Positions 35,299 to 42,918 of a stretch of 62,237 nt of DNA are shown one piece after another. Numbering within the stretch: the stretch's first letter is position 1; every line of letters begins with the position of its first letter. The notes below the pieces were generated by a model that was not told the origin of the DNA, did no database searches, and saw nothing but the letters and a program-made list of their open reading frames with translations. This stretch comes from a virus, in the IMG/VR virus record IMGVR_UViG_3300032289_001167, positions 1 through 62,237 of that record; one strand, 5' to 3'. The position numbers and the translations under genes are program-made.

Positions 35299-35339
35299 GC
35301 CACTGGCGGTAGGTTCCCCCCTTTCCTACCGCTAGTGGC
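35299..35339 (+). terminator. 15-bp hairpin between SSB and Pol I genes
   Basis: 35299-35313 pairs with 35325-35339 over 15 bp with a single G-U wobble; the 11-nt loop is C-rich. No U-tract follows (TCTT only), so it may be an attenuator, an RNase-processing site or an mRNA stabiliser rather than a classical terminator. It ends 17 nt before the Pol I start. Confidence 0.55.
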
Positions 35340-35355
35340 TCTTAAGGGGCATGCT

Positions 35356-37335
35356 ATGAATATTATTACTACACTTGACCAGTTAAATGAAATGGTTGCA
35401 CATTATTTAACGCAAGATGCTTTTGCATTTGACGTAGAAACCGTTGGCGATAACCGTGGGGTCACTCCAATTAACGAAGTTTTATGGATTACTTTTGCTA
35501 CCCACGGTAGGTGCGATGTAATTCCAATGGGCCACCCTAACGGTGACTTTGTAGAGGAAGTGTTTCCACTTACAGGCCAAGGTGAGAAGCGAGTAGAAGC
35601 AGGTCTTACCGCTCGTCCTAGTGATTACTCACGGGATAAGAAAAAAGCTACTAAAAAGTTTGGCCCTCCTCCATCCCAGCTGTATCCTAACGAGGTTTTT
35701 AAGGCTTTGCGCCCTATTCTATTTAATAGTAACCTTCTTACAGTAGGGCATAACCTAATCTTTGATTTGACATCTATCGCAAAATACTATAAAGGGGAAG
35801 TTCCCACAGGCCCATACTTTGACACTATGATTGCGTCATTTATTAGTGATAACCGTAATAAGAACAAGTGTGGACTTGACGCTTGCCTTAAGCGTGAGTT
35901 TGGATACGAGATGGTTAAAGGCGTAGGTAAAGAAGTAGAGAAGTATTCGTTTACCGAAGTTGCTAAGTATGCTTTCCTTGATGCTAAGTACACTTTCTTA
36001 TTGTGGAAAGCCCTAGCCCCGAAGATTAAAGAGTCAGACCTTGACGTTATTATGAGTTTAGAAATGGACGTGCTTCAAGTTTTATGCGCCATGAAACTTG
36101 AAGGTGCTCCAATAGATGTGGTTGAGTTAGAGGCTCTTGATACGCAATTACGTATTGACATTGAAACCGCTAGGGCAGAGATATTTCGTATTGCTGAACG
36201 CCCGTTTAATATTAACTCTAACCAAGAGAAGCAGTTATTACTATACGGTTCTAAAGATGAGGGTGGACGGGGCCTTAAGCCTAAGATTCTTACCACTGCT
36301 GGAAACCGTAAAGCTGAGCAGGGTTTAGAACTTACTTACGCAGACTATTCCGTGTCAGCCGAGGCTCTAGAAGCATACAAACTTGCTGACCCTTTAGTAG
36401 ATGCTATGCTTACCTATGCTGATCTTAACAAGTTGAGTACCACATATGTAGTGCCATACTTAGGCGGAGAGGTAGTCCGAACTACAGGAGGAAAGGAAAA
36501 ACGTGAACATAAAGACTCGCTCCTTATTAACGGCAGGATTCATTGCGATTTCGTACAGCACGGTGCGGAAACTGGTCGTTTCAGCAGTCGTAACCCTAAC
36601 CTTCAAAACGTTCCTGCACCTCATACAGCACACGGAAAGGCAATCAGAAACCTTTTCTTTGCCCCCGAAGGATACAAACTTGTAGTTGCTGACTACTCTC
36701 AGATTGAACCACGCGTCATTGCGTCTATGTCTAAAGACCCTATTATGATGGAGAACTATCTACGGGGTGGAGATATCTATACCACTGTAGGTGACACTAT
36801 GGGGGTAGATCGTAAAGCAGGTAAGGTGCTGGTTCTTGCCATGGCTTACGGTGTAGGCCCAGATAAAATCTCCCGTCAGATTGGGTGCTCTATTAATGAA
36901 GCCCGTGACTTACTTTCTAGATTTGGCTCTGAATTTTCATCCGTAAGTTCTTATAGGATAAAAGTTATTGGGGCAACTAAAGTTAATACCCCGCCTTATG
37001 TGACTACGGTACTAGGCCGCAAACGGTATCTTCCAGAGATTTTATCTAGTGATCCATTTTTAAGGTCTGCTGCAGAGCGCCAGGCTTTTAACACCCGTAT
37101 TCAAGGCTCCGCTGCTGACATTATTAAGTTGGCTATGGTGCGTGCGTACAAAAGATTGCCAGAGGGTGCTAAGCTCCTCTTGACAGTGCACGACGAGTTG
37201 GTTACGCTGACTCCAGATGATAAGGTTGATGACACCGTGTCAGCAATCCGTGAGGCAATGGAAGGTATTGATTTGTTATCTATACCTTTAGTAGCTGACA
37301 TAAAAGTAGTAGACCGTTGGGGAGAAGCAAAATGA
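35356..37335 (+). CDS. polA: DNA polymerase I (3'-5' exo + pol)
   Basis: 659 aa from ATG 35356 with AAGGGG upstream (a GTG at 35335 lies inside the hairpin). Proofreading domain: ExoI FAFDVETVGD near residue 25, ExoII VGHNLIFDLT near 131, ExoIII YAFLDAKYTFLLW. Polymerase domain: GRFSSRNPNLQNVP, motif A DYSQIEPRV near 446, motif B RKAGKVLVLAMAYG near 487, motif C VHDEL near 613. There is no 5'-nuclease domain. Motif A has Pro where most family A enzymes have Leu (DYSQIELR). Replicative polymerase of the phage. Confidence 0.93.
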   Translation: MNIITTLDQLNEMVAHYLTQDAFAFDVETVGDNRGVTPINEVLWITFATHGRCDVIPMGHPNGDFVEEVFPLTGQGEKRVEAGLTARPSDYSRDKKKATKKFGPPPSQLYPNEVFKALRPILFNSNLLTVGHNLIFDLTSIAKYYKGEVPTGPYFDTMIASFISDNRNKNKCGLDACLKREFGYEMVKGVGKEVEKYSFTEVAKYAFLDAKYTFLLWKALAPKIKESDLDVIMSLEMDVLQVLCAMKLEGAPIDVVELEALDTQLRIDIETARAEIFRIAERPFNINSNQEKQLLLYGSKDEGGRGLKPKILTTAGNRKAEQGLELTYADYSVSAEALEAYKLADPLVDAMLTYADLNKLSTTYVVPYLGGEVVRTTGGKEKREHKDSLLINGRIHCDFVQHGAETGRFSSRNPNLQNVPAPHTAHGKAIRNLFFAPEGYKLVVADYSQIEPRVIASMSKDPIMMENYLRGGDIYTTVGDTMGVDRKAGKVLVLAMAYGVGPDKISRQIGCSINEARDLLSRFGSEFSSVSSYRIKVIGATKVNTPPYVTTVLGRKRYLPEILSSDPFLRSAAERQAFNTRIQGSAADIIKLAMVRAYKRLPEGAKLLLTVHDELVTLTPDDKVDDTVSAIREAMEGIDLLSIPLVADIKVVDRWGEAK

Positions 37336-37793
37336 ATTGGAAATTCTGGGAAAGACAAGAACCAACTTGGGAAGTTGATACAACAGAGGTCCCTGCAACA
37401 ACTCTGTACAGGTGGTTTTTATACGATAGTGGTATTGATAACCCTAACAAGTACGCAATAACAGCTGGGTTCTCTCCTGTAAGTCAAGAGGGAGACGAGA
37501 TGGAACGCAAAGAAAGCCTTGAGAGACTGCTTAGGGTTATGCCATATAAAGCTTTTGTTGACATGATGTCTTCTATGAACGGACAAGTTTTAGCAGAGAC
37601 TCTTACTACAACGTTAAAAGAAGATGGCGTTATTAGTGACGAATCAAGCCTTGCGGAAGACATGGAATTGATGGCTGAGATTTATACACGGGTGTCCGCG
37701 GCAGTTCTTATTCCAGCCCTTGCGGCTGCTTTAGAGCTAGGTATTTTGGTAAACCCAGGCTCATTTGTATCAGGAGAATTTTATGAGCGGTAA
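37332..37793 (+). CDS. Hypothetical protein, 153 aa
   Basis: ATG 37332 overlaps the polymerase stop (ATGA) and has GGGGAG upstream. The N-terminus is Trp-rich (MNWKFWERQEPTWEVDTTE). The rest is helical (ERLLRVMPYKAFVDMMSSMN, AAVLIPALAAALELGI). No family recognised; the operon suggests a replication accessory factor. Confidence 0.55.
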   Translation: MNWKFWERQEPTWEVDTTEVPATTLYRWFLYDSGIDNPNKYAITAGFSPVSQEGDEMERKESLERLLRVMPYKAFVDMMSSMNGQVLAETLTTTLKEDGVISDESSLAEDMELMAEIYTRVSAAVLIPALAAALELGILVNPGSFVSGEFYER

Positions 37794-38166
37794 TTGGTGG
37801 GCCGACAAATTGGGCGCCCCAGTTCCAGCAAGCAGGCCTTCTCCTACGCCTCCGTACACGCCTCCAGCGCCTGTTCCTTACAACCCTGTACCCCAACCTC
37901 AGATGCCTCCTCAAGAGGCTCCTAGGCTGCCTCAGAGCGCTACAACAGCTAGTAGGTGCCCTGGTTGCAGTAGCGGGAATTATGGCTCAGTAACTCCTGA
38001 GTCCAAGGCTAGATGTTATGACTGTGGTTATCCAGTAGTTCAATCAGGCAGTGGTATGGGTAAGGGTGTTTCCCAGCAAGGTGGCGGAGGACCAGCTACT
38101 CCAGCTAGACAAATTAGTACTGCTAATAATTTTAACCCGCAAACTATCATTGGAAAGATTGAATAA
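37783..38166 (+). CDS. Pro-rich zinc-ribbon protein
   Basis: 127 aa from ATG 37783 (AGGAG upstream). Residues 10-50 are proline-rich and disordered (SRPSPTPPYTPPAPVPYNPV), followed by a zinc ribbon CPGC...CYDCG (about 59-82) and a Gly-rich tail. It overlaps the preceding gene and its stop overlaps recA. Possibly a scaffold or recombination partner; function unknown. Confidence 0.6.
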   Translation: MSGNWWADKLGAPVPASRPSPTPPYTPPAPVPYNPVPQPQMPPQEAPRLPQSATTASRCPGCSSGNYGSVTPESKARCYDCGYPVVQSGSGMGKGVSQQGGGGPATPARQISTANNFNPQTIIGKIE

Positions 38167-39224
38167 TGGACTTAGACCTCGCTAAAGCAATTGCTAAACT
38201 AAATAAAAAATTTGGCTCAGAGATGATCGTCCTTGGTACAGATATTAAAGATAATGTATTAGGACGCATGACCACAGGATCACTTGCAGTAGACATGATT
38301 CTTGGTGGAGGTTTCCCTGTAAACCAATGGCACGAAATTGTAGGTGAAGCGTCTAATGGTAAGACAGCACTTGCCCTTAAAACCGTAGCCGCTAATCAGG
38401 CTCGCGACCCAGAGTTCACCACAGTTTGGGTAGCCGCGGAAACTTGGGTACCACAATATGCGCAAATGTGTGGTATAGACCTATCTCGTGTGTATGTAGT
38501 TGCTACTAACGTTATGGAAGAAGCCTATGAAGCCGTCATTGAATTAGTAGAAACTAAATCTATTGACTGCGTTGTAATTGATTCCCTTCCAGCTTTAGTC
38601 CCTATGGCAGAAGATGACAAGAACATGGATGAGGCTACTGTTGGTCGTGGTGCGTTACTTACAGGTAAGTTTTTCCGTAAGGTTGGTAAAGCCTCGCGCC
38701 GTTCACTTACTGAGTCCGAACGTCCCTTTATTGGAATCATCATTAACCAGTACCGCATGAAAATTGGCGTTATGTATGGTGATCCTCGCACCACCCCAGG
38801 TGGAGAAGCTAAGAACTACGCATTCTTTACTCGTTTAGAGGTTAAGCGTGACGAATGGATTGAGGCTGGTACAGGACAGGAAAAACGTAAGGTTGGTCAG
38901 ACTATTAAGGTACGTACCATTAAGAACAAGTCAGCCCCACCAGCACAGGTAGCGTATGTAGACTTCTACTTTAGTGACGGCGGAAATTGCTACGCAGGTG
39001 AATTTGACTACGCTAAAGAGATTGTTGCTCTTGGCATTATCTACAAGATTATTACCCGTGCAGGTGCCTATTACAGTTACGGTGATCGTAAGTGGCTAGG
39101 TGGAGATGCTGTGGTAAACTCTATTAGGGAAGAGGTTGACCTCAAAGAGGCCCTAGATCGGGATGTACGCAGAGTTGTACGTCCAGAAGCTAGCGCAACT
39201 TACGAGGTGGCTGATGCGCTCTGA
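38166..39224 (+). CDS. recA: RecA-like recombinase
   Basis: 352 aa. TTGSLAVDMILGGGFPVNQW is the RecA entry motif. Walker A is GEASNGKTA near residue 60 and Walker B CVVIDSLPALVP near 137. IGIIINQYRMKIGVMYGDPR followed by TTPGGEAKNYAF is the RecA L1/L2 region. The Walker A is slightly degenerate relative to GPESSGKT. Catalyses strand exchange in phage recombination and replication restart. Confidence 0.9.
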   Translation: MDLDLAKAIAKLNKKFGSEMIVLGTDIKDNVLGRMTTGSLAVDMILGGGFPVNQWHEIVGEASNGKTALALKTVAANQARDPEFTTVWVAAETWVPQYAQMCGIDLSRVYVVATNVMEEAYEAVIELVETKSIDCVVIDSLPALVPMAEDDKNMDEATVGRGALLTGKFFRKVGKASRRSLTESERPFIGIIINQYRMKIGVMYGDPRTTPGGEAKNYAFFTRLEVKRDEWIEAGTGQEKRKVGQTIKVRTIKNKSAPPAQVAYVDFYFSDGGNCYAGEFDYAKEIVALGIIYKIITRAGAYYSYGDRKWLGGDAVVNSIREEVDLKEALDRDVRRVVRPEASATYEVADAL

Positions 39225-39546
39225 AGGGCAAAAGCAGTCTAAGAAGCACGAGAACAGACTAGCTAAAGCAGTTGGCGGTAGTACCGTAGCTGCTAGCGGA
39301 GCCTTTTGGAGCCGCAAGGGTGATGTCAGGTCTAGTGATCTACTTATTGAACATAAGTGGACAGGCAAGCAACAGGTAACCGTTAAAGCGGGGGTCCTGG
39401 AAAAAATCGTTAAAGAAGCTATTCTTGACGGTAGGATGCCTGTCCTAGGTTTCCATCTTAATGGCGAGAACTACGTCATGCTAGATGAAAACGATTTCCT
39501 GGAGCTTCGCCAAAAGCTCCAGGAGTGTTCGTGCGAGACCCCTTAG
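39214..39546 (+). CDS. PD-(D/E)xK Holliday-junction resolvase-like
   Basis: 110 aa from ATG 39214. KHENRLAKAVGGSTVAASGA then GDVRSSDLLIEHKWT carries an E...GD...ExK active-site array (about residues 14, 36 and 46-48) like RecU/VRR-NUC/Hjc-type enzymes. It overlaps recA by 11 nt, consistent with a recombination role. A second, RuvC-type resolvase is encoded at 41519. Confidence 0.65.
   Translation: MRSEGQKQSKKHENRLAKAVGGSTVAASGAFWSRKGDVRSSDLLIEHKWTGKQQVTVKAGVLEKIVKEAILDGRMPVLGFHLNGENYVMLDENDFLELRQKLQECSCETP
39498..39523 (+). promoter_or_regulatory. Hairpin occluding the whiB ribosome-binding site
   Basis: A perfect 10-bp inverted repeat, CCTGGAGCTT (39498-39507) with AAGCTCCAGG (39514-39523), loop CGCCAA. 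Its 3' arm contains the first three bases of AGGAG (39521-39525), the Shine-Dalgarno of the WhiB gene starting at 39531. Ribosomes translating the resolvase gene would melt it, giving translational coupling. Confidence 0.55.
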
Positions 39547-39848
39547 ACGTAGAAAACTGGCGTGCAGACGCTAAGTGTAAAGGCATGGATACGGAGTTAT
39601 GGTTTCCTCCCAGAGAAAAAGAACTTTACAAATCTATTGCCGATGTTTCTAAAGGCATCTGTTTTGGTAGAGATGGTCGCCCAGAGTGTCCCGTTCGTAA
39701 AGAGTGCCTAATGTACTCAGAGACTATGAACGAGCAGTATGGTATTTGGGGTGGACTAAGCCATAGAGAAAGAAATGCGTTAAAGCGTAAAGCTGAACGT
39801 AACGGAATGACCCTGAAAGAATGGGTAGAAAGCGGTAGAAAAAAATGA
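39531..39848 (+). CDS. WhiB-family Fe-S regulator
   Basis: 105 aa from GTG 39531, chosen because AGGAG sits 5 nt upstream; a GTG at 39525 is an alternative. WRADAKCKGMDTELWFPP, then ICFGRDGRPECPVRKECL and GIWGGLSHRERN are WhiB signatures (4Fe-4S Cys ligands, the GxWGG sigma-binding turn and a basic C-terminus). The second and third Cys are separated by 8 residues instead of the usual 2, an insertion inside the cluster-binding loop. WhiB proteins bind the host primary sigma factor region 4 and reprogramme transcription. Confidence 0.88.
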   Translation: MRDPLDVENWRADAKCKGMDTELWFPPREKELYKSIADVSKGICFGRDGRPECPVRKECLMYSETMNEQYGIWGGLSHRERNALKRKAERNGMTLKEWVESGRKK

Positions 39849-40075
39849 AATACGACCCATTTAAATGTCCTGATTGTAGTGTATGGTGGCGTGGAGAGAC
39901 GCACAAATGCATAGTTCCAATGTCAAATACAGACTCTCAACGCAAGGGTTGGATTTCTTGTCCGATGTGTGGTAAGAATGTAACTAAGTACGATTGGCAT
40001 TCTTGCACTGACTACCATAAACCAAATAAGAAGGACCCACATGACCCAAATCGCCCGCCCATTAGGTACTCTTAA
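39845..40075 (+). CDS. Two-zinc-finger small protein
   Basis: 76 aa starting in an ATGA overlap with whiB. CPDC..HKC near residues 8-22 and CPMCGKNVTKYDWHSC near 39-54 look like two treble-clef or C2H2-type sites. The C-terminal tail is Pro/Asp/Lys-rich. It overlaps the Cas4-like gene by 35 nt. Nucleic-acid binding is likely; role unknown. Confidence 0.65.
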   Translation: MKYDPFKCPDCSVWWRGETHKCIVPMSNTDSQRKGWISCPMCGKNVTKYDWHSCTDYHKPNKKDPHDPNRPPIRYS

Positions 40076-40916
40076 AAAATTGGTAGACGTTGGAAAAAAA
40101 GAATCCAGAGTAATTGGTTCTGTAGAGCGTTGGATTCTTGCACGACCAGCTGACAATAGCCGTGCTACTAATGTAATTCATCCTTCGGCTATGATTAAAC
40201 CAGACTGGTGCCACCGAGCCGAGTACTACCATTTACGAGGTGCAGAGCCCGCTCCTCCTAAATATCGTGCCAGCATGAAGACTCATCTTACTTTTGAAGA
40301 AGGTCACCGTATCCATGCTAGATGGCAAAACTGGTTTAGAGATATGGGCAATCTTTATGGTCAGTGGAAGTGTTTAAACTGTGGCCTTAAAGAGTGGGGC
40401 CTATCGGCTGAAATGGAACCGCACATTGATGGTTGTGGACCAGTGGTATACAACGAGGTTCCTGTGTCCAGTTCAGTTCATGGTATCTCAGGTCATGCTG
40501 ACGGCTGGCTTAAAAATTTTGGGGATGACTTACTACTTGAGATCAAGTCCGTAGGTGAAGGTACGTTTGCTTGGGAAGACCGAATGGGTTGGCAAGCCCA
40601 AGGAGAAGATTTTAAGAAAGCTTGGTCTAGTTTAAAGTCTCCATTTTATACTCACATTATGCAGGCCCAGGTATACATGAAACTGTTAGAACTTATGGAC
40701 CCAAATAATTATCCTAAAGAAGCGGTATTTATTTATGAGGCTAAGCCTAATCAAGAAGTTAAAGAGTTTATTATTCCTAAAAGTGATTTTGGGGTAACAC
40801 CTTTGTTTGAAGCCGCTACTATGATTATGGCTGCAATTGACAAACAACAGCCTCCTGGGTGTAATATATCTCCAACAGGTAACTGTTCTAAATGTGAGGT
40901 GTTTAATGTCAATTAA
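40041..40916 (+). CDS. Cas4/RecB-like PD-(D/E)xK exonuclease
   Basis: 291 aa. FEEGHRIHARWQNWFRDMGN, GISGHADGW near residue 149 and LLLEIKSVGEG near 166 supply the H...D...ExK nuclease motifs, with THIMQAQVYMKLLEL as the QxxxY-type motif. Cys residues at the C-terminus (CNISPTGNCSKC) together with an upstream Cys (CLNCGL) could ligate an Fe-S cluster, as in Cas4/AddB nucleases. Lies in a recombination cluster. No CRISPR array or other cas gene is present. Confidence 0.8.
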   Translation: MTQIARPLGTLKKLVDVGKKESRVIGSVERWILARPADNSRATNVIHPSAMIKPDWCHRAEYYHLRGAEPAPPKYRASMKTHLTFEEGHRIHARWQNWFRDMGNLYGQWKCLNCGLKEWGLSAEMEPHIDGCGPVVYNEVPVSSSVHGISGHADGWLKNFGDDLLLEIKSVGEGTFAWEDRMGWQAQGEDFKKAWSSLKSPFYTHIMQAQVYMKLLELMDPNNYPKEAVFIYEAKPNQEVKEFIIPKSDFGVTPLFEAATMIMAAIDKQQPPGCNISPTGNCSKCEVFNVN

Positions 40917-41394
40917 ACTTAAGGCTGAGGAAAGCCAACGTACCATTGATACAATTCGTGCTCAAGGGTTTACCTTTGACTCAGAATTTACTGGAATTAA
41001 TCCAACAATGCCAGCTGATATTACAGACCTAGATGACCTAGGTGCTATGAGATTGTTCCAAGAGTACAACGCATTTTTGTCTTTTGTAACTGCTCAAATG
41101 GCATGTGCACAGATTGATGAATCCAATGCTAAAAAACGTTTGGATTACGCTGAAGCCTCAGCCATGGAAGATTATACTCAGCCTAAGATGACCGTCTCGG
41201 CTATCAAAGCTAAAGTTATGGCTGATTTTAACGTACTTAAACTGGCTCAAGCACACGCAGAAGCCAGTGCTTACCGCAAAGGTATGGAAATGATGCACTC
41301 TAACGTAGAGCGTGATTGTGCGTTTATTAGCCGCGATCTTACCCGTCGTACATCTTCTGGATTTACTAACCGAGCCAGTAAGTTTACAACTTAA
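40906..41394 (+). CDS. Hypothetical recombination-cluster protein
   Basis: 162 aa from ATG 40906 with GAGGTG upstream, overlapping the nuclease gene. It is largely helical (AMRLFQEYNAFLSFVTAQMA, IKAKVMADFNVLKLAQAHAE). The C-terminus is Arg/Ser/Thr-rich (RDLTRRTSSGFTNRASKFTT). No known motif. The position suggests it aids the nuclease or resolvase. Confidence 0.55.
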   Translation: MSIKLKAEESQRTIDTIRAQGFTFDSEFTGINPTMPADITDLDDLGAMRLFQEYNAFLSFVTAQMACAQIDESNAKKRLDYAEASAMEDYTQPKMTVSAIKAKVMADFNVLKLAQAHAEASAYRKGMEMMHSNVERDCAFISRDLTRRTSSGFTNRASKFTT

Positions 41395-41519
41395 TGTGCA
41401 ATAAAACTGAGGATATGATGCGAATGTATAACCAAGAACACCGTTGTTCTTATTGTGAGTCCACGTTTGTCGAGGTTTTAGACCTCATAGCTCACATTAA
41501 AGAAAAGCACGGAAAATAG
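41394..41519 (+). CDS. 41-aa C2H2 zinc-finger protein
   Basis: MCNKTEDMMRMYNQEHRCSY then CESTFVEVLDLIAHIKEKHGK. CxxC followed by H-x4-H (residues 18, 21, 34 and 39) is a classic C2H2 finger with an LIAHIKEKH recognition helix. The ATG overlaps the previous TAA, and its TAG overlaps the GTG of the RuvC-like gene. Likely a small DNA-binding partner. Confidence 0.65.
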   Translation: MCNKTEDMMRMYNQEHRCSYCESTFVEVLDLIAHIKEKHGK

Positions 41520-42061
41520 TGGCTAAGAAAATTTTTGGCAAGCCTAATCTGCGAGGAGCAGTAGCCGTGGGCATTGACCAGTCCTATAGCGGGTTTGCTA
41601 TAACTGCTATTGACAAAAATCTTAACTATTACACTGAGGTGTATAAACCAGAAGGAACTGGTGTAGAAAGACTTTCAAATCTACGTAACTATACTGAAGA
41701 CTTTTTAGCTAATTACGATGTGCAAAAAACTTGCATTGAGGGCTATGCTTTTGGATCACAAATGGCTAACATGGCAGGTGAATTAGGCGGGATGCTTAGG
41801 TTACTAATGTACGACTTGTACCCAGCGGTCCCTCAGGCGCGGTTTCCTTTAGTAGTGCCTCCAACTAGTTTAAAGAAATATGTGGCTGGAAAAGGTACTG
41901 GAATAAGTAAAAGCCAGATGCTTTTAGCTGTATACAAGAAGTGGGGCGTGGATTTTACTGACGATAACGCAGCAGATTCCTATGGATTAGCCCGTATTGT
42001 GATGAATAAACATGATTTTGAGTATGAAAAAGAAGTGTACGATAAGTTAACTTCACCCTGA
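41519..42061 (+). CDS. RuvC-like Holliday junction resolvase
   Basis: 180 aa from GTG 41519. VGIDQSYSGFAITAID near residue 17 supplies the first acidic residue, CIEGYAFG near 73 the second, and DDNAADSYGLARIV near 147 the acidic C-terminal pair: the RNase-H-fold RuvC arrangement. Resolves branched DNA before packaging. Confidence 0.82.
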   Translation: MAKKIFGKPNLRGAVAVGIDQSYSGFAITAIDKNLNYYTEVYKPEGTGVERLSNLRNYTEDFLANYDVQKTCIEGYAFGSQMANMAGELGGMLRLLMYDLYPAVPQARFPLVVPPTSLKKYVAGKGTGISKSQMLLAVYKKWGVDFTDDNAADSYGLARIVMNKHDFEYEKEVYDKLTSP

Positions 42062-42100
42062 AAACGTAGGTGTAATACCTCATAATTGATAGAACACTAC

Positions 42101-42106
42101 TATAAT
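42101..42106 (+). promoter_or_regulatory. Consensus -10 box before spoVS
   Basis: Perfect TATAAT, 13 nt before the ATG at 42120, followed by GAGG as a possible ribosome-binding site. No good -35 hexamer at the usual spacing. Confidence 0.45.
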
Positions 42107-42119
42107 ACGAGGTACAAAA

Positions 42120-42398
42120 ATGTCTGAAATACAAGACGAGCAAATTTTAAAGGTAAGTGCTGGTTCTAACCCACAATCTGTAGCGGCAGCTATTGCCCAC
42201 AGTATTTATGAAAACCATTCTTGCAAGCTTCGTGCCGTAGGCGCTGGAGCTGTTAACCAGGCTGTTAAAGCTATTGCTATTGCCCGTGGTTACACTGCGC
42301 CTAGAGGTCTAGACCTTAAATGCATTCCAGGGTTTGCCAGCATTGAAAGTCATGATGGTCAGATCAGCGCTATTGTTTTTACAATTGTTTCTGATTAA
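42120..42398 (+). CDS. spoVS: SpoVS (stage V sporulation S) protein
   Basis: 92 aa. LKVSAGSNPQSVAAAIAHSI, LRAVGAGAVNQAVKAIAIAR and GLDLKCIPGFASIE are diagnostic of SpoVS, an Alba-like fold that binds nucleic acids and influences developmental gene expression in bacteria. Full length for the family. It stands alone behind its own -10 box. Phage use as a chromatin-like or regulatory protein is inference. Confidence 0.92.
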   Translation: MSEIQDEQILKVSAGSNPQSVAAAIAHSIYENHSCKLRAVGAGAVNQAVKAIAIARGYTAPRGLDLKCIPGFASIESHDGQISAIVFTIVSD

Positions 42399-42463
42399 GC
42401 CTGAATATTAAAGAAAACCCCTTTATCCTTTAATAAGGATATCCCACTCTTAAAGAGGTTTAA

Positions 42464-42793
42464 ATGGCTAAAAATATTGCCCCTGTTCCAGCAGACGGTT
42501 CAGCCCCTATGGGCGCTGGTGCTGTTGTGAACGCATCAGGTGCGCCATCAAAGAACACAACGTTAATGCCTAAACATCACAGCAAGTCTGTAGACCCATA
42601 TGCAGGTCCTGCAGGTCCTGCGTACGTATACGCCCCAAAAGAACGTTGCGGAGCTTGCTACGGAGTGCAGGTTGGCTTTGAGGCTCACACTGCTCCAGAA
42701 GCTGGTATGACTCAGGCTAACGGACGCCTATTCCAGCATGCTATTCAACGCAGTGCCCCTAACTTCCTTGCAGGAATGTACAGCGTTAACTAA
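42464..42793 (+). CDS. Hypothetical protein, 109 aa
   Basis: Gly/Ala/Pro-rich N-terminal half (APMGAGAVVNASGAPSKNTT) followed by a segment with CGACYG near residue 62. No motif recognised. GAGG lies 8 nt before the ATG. The 65-nt gap upstream holds a 7-bp hairpin (42424-42441), and a strong terminator follows the gene. Confidence 0.55.
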   Translation: MAKNIAPVPADGSAPMGAGAVVNASGAPSKNTTLMPKHHSKSVDPYAGPAGPAYVYAPKERCGACYGVQVGFEAHTAPEAGMTQANGRLFQHAIQRSAPNFLAGMYSVN

Positions 42794-42823
42794 TTAGACT
42801 ACCGTGGACTACGGTAGACTTTC

Positions 42824-42860
42824 AAAAAACCCCAGCTGAAATTTCAGCTGGGGTTTTGCT
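42824..42860 (+). terminator. Strong palindromic terminator
   Basis: A 32-nt perfect dyad (42826-42857) of form AAAACCCCAGCTGAAA and its reverse complement gives a 14-bp stem flanked by A and T tracts, so it could terminate in both directions. Confidence 0.9.
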
Positions 42861-42883
42861 GTTTCTAGACTTATGTGTATGCT
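42856..42883 (+). promoter_or_regulatory. Promoter overlapping the terminator tail
   Basis: TTGCTG (42856-42861) and TATGCT (42878-42883) with a 16-nt spacer lie just after the terminator and upstream of the GTG start at 42919 with its GGAGG. Confidence 0.5.
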
Positions 42884-42918
42884 AGTCTGAATGGACAACG
42901 AAATTCCAAGGAGGAATC

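Noticed and set aside
35335-35358. GTG 35335 as the Pol I start
   Set aside because: It lies in the 3' arm of a 15-bp hairpin and lacks a ribosome-binding site; ATG 35356 has AAGGGG at good spacing.
40041-40916. CRISPR-Cas adaptation module (Cas4-like gene)
   Set aside because: No repeat-spacer array and no Cas1/Cas2; phage Cas4-like exonucleases act in recombination.
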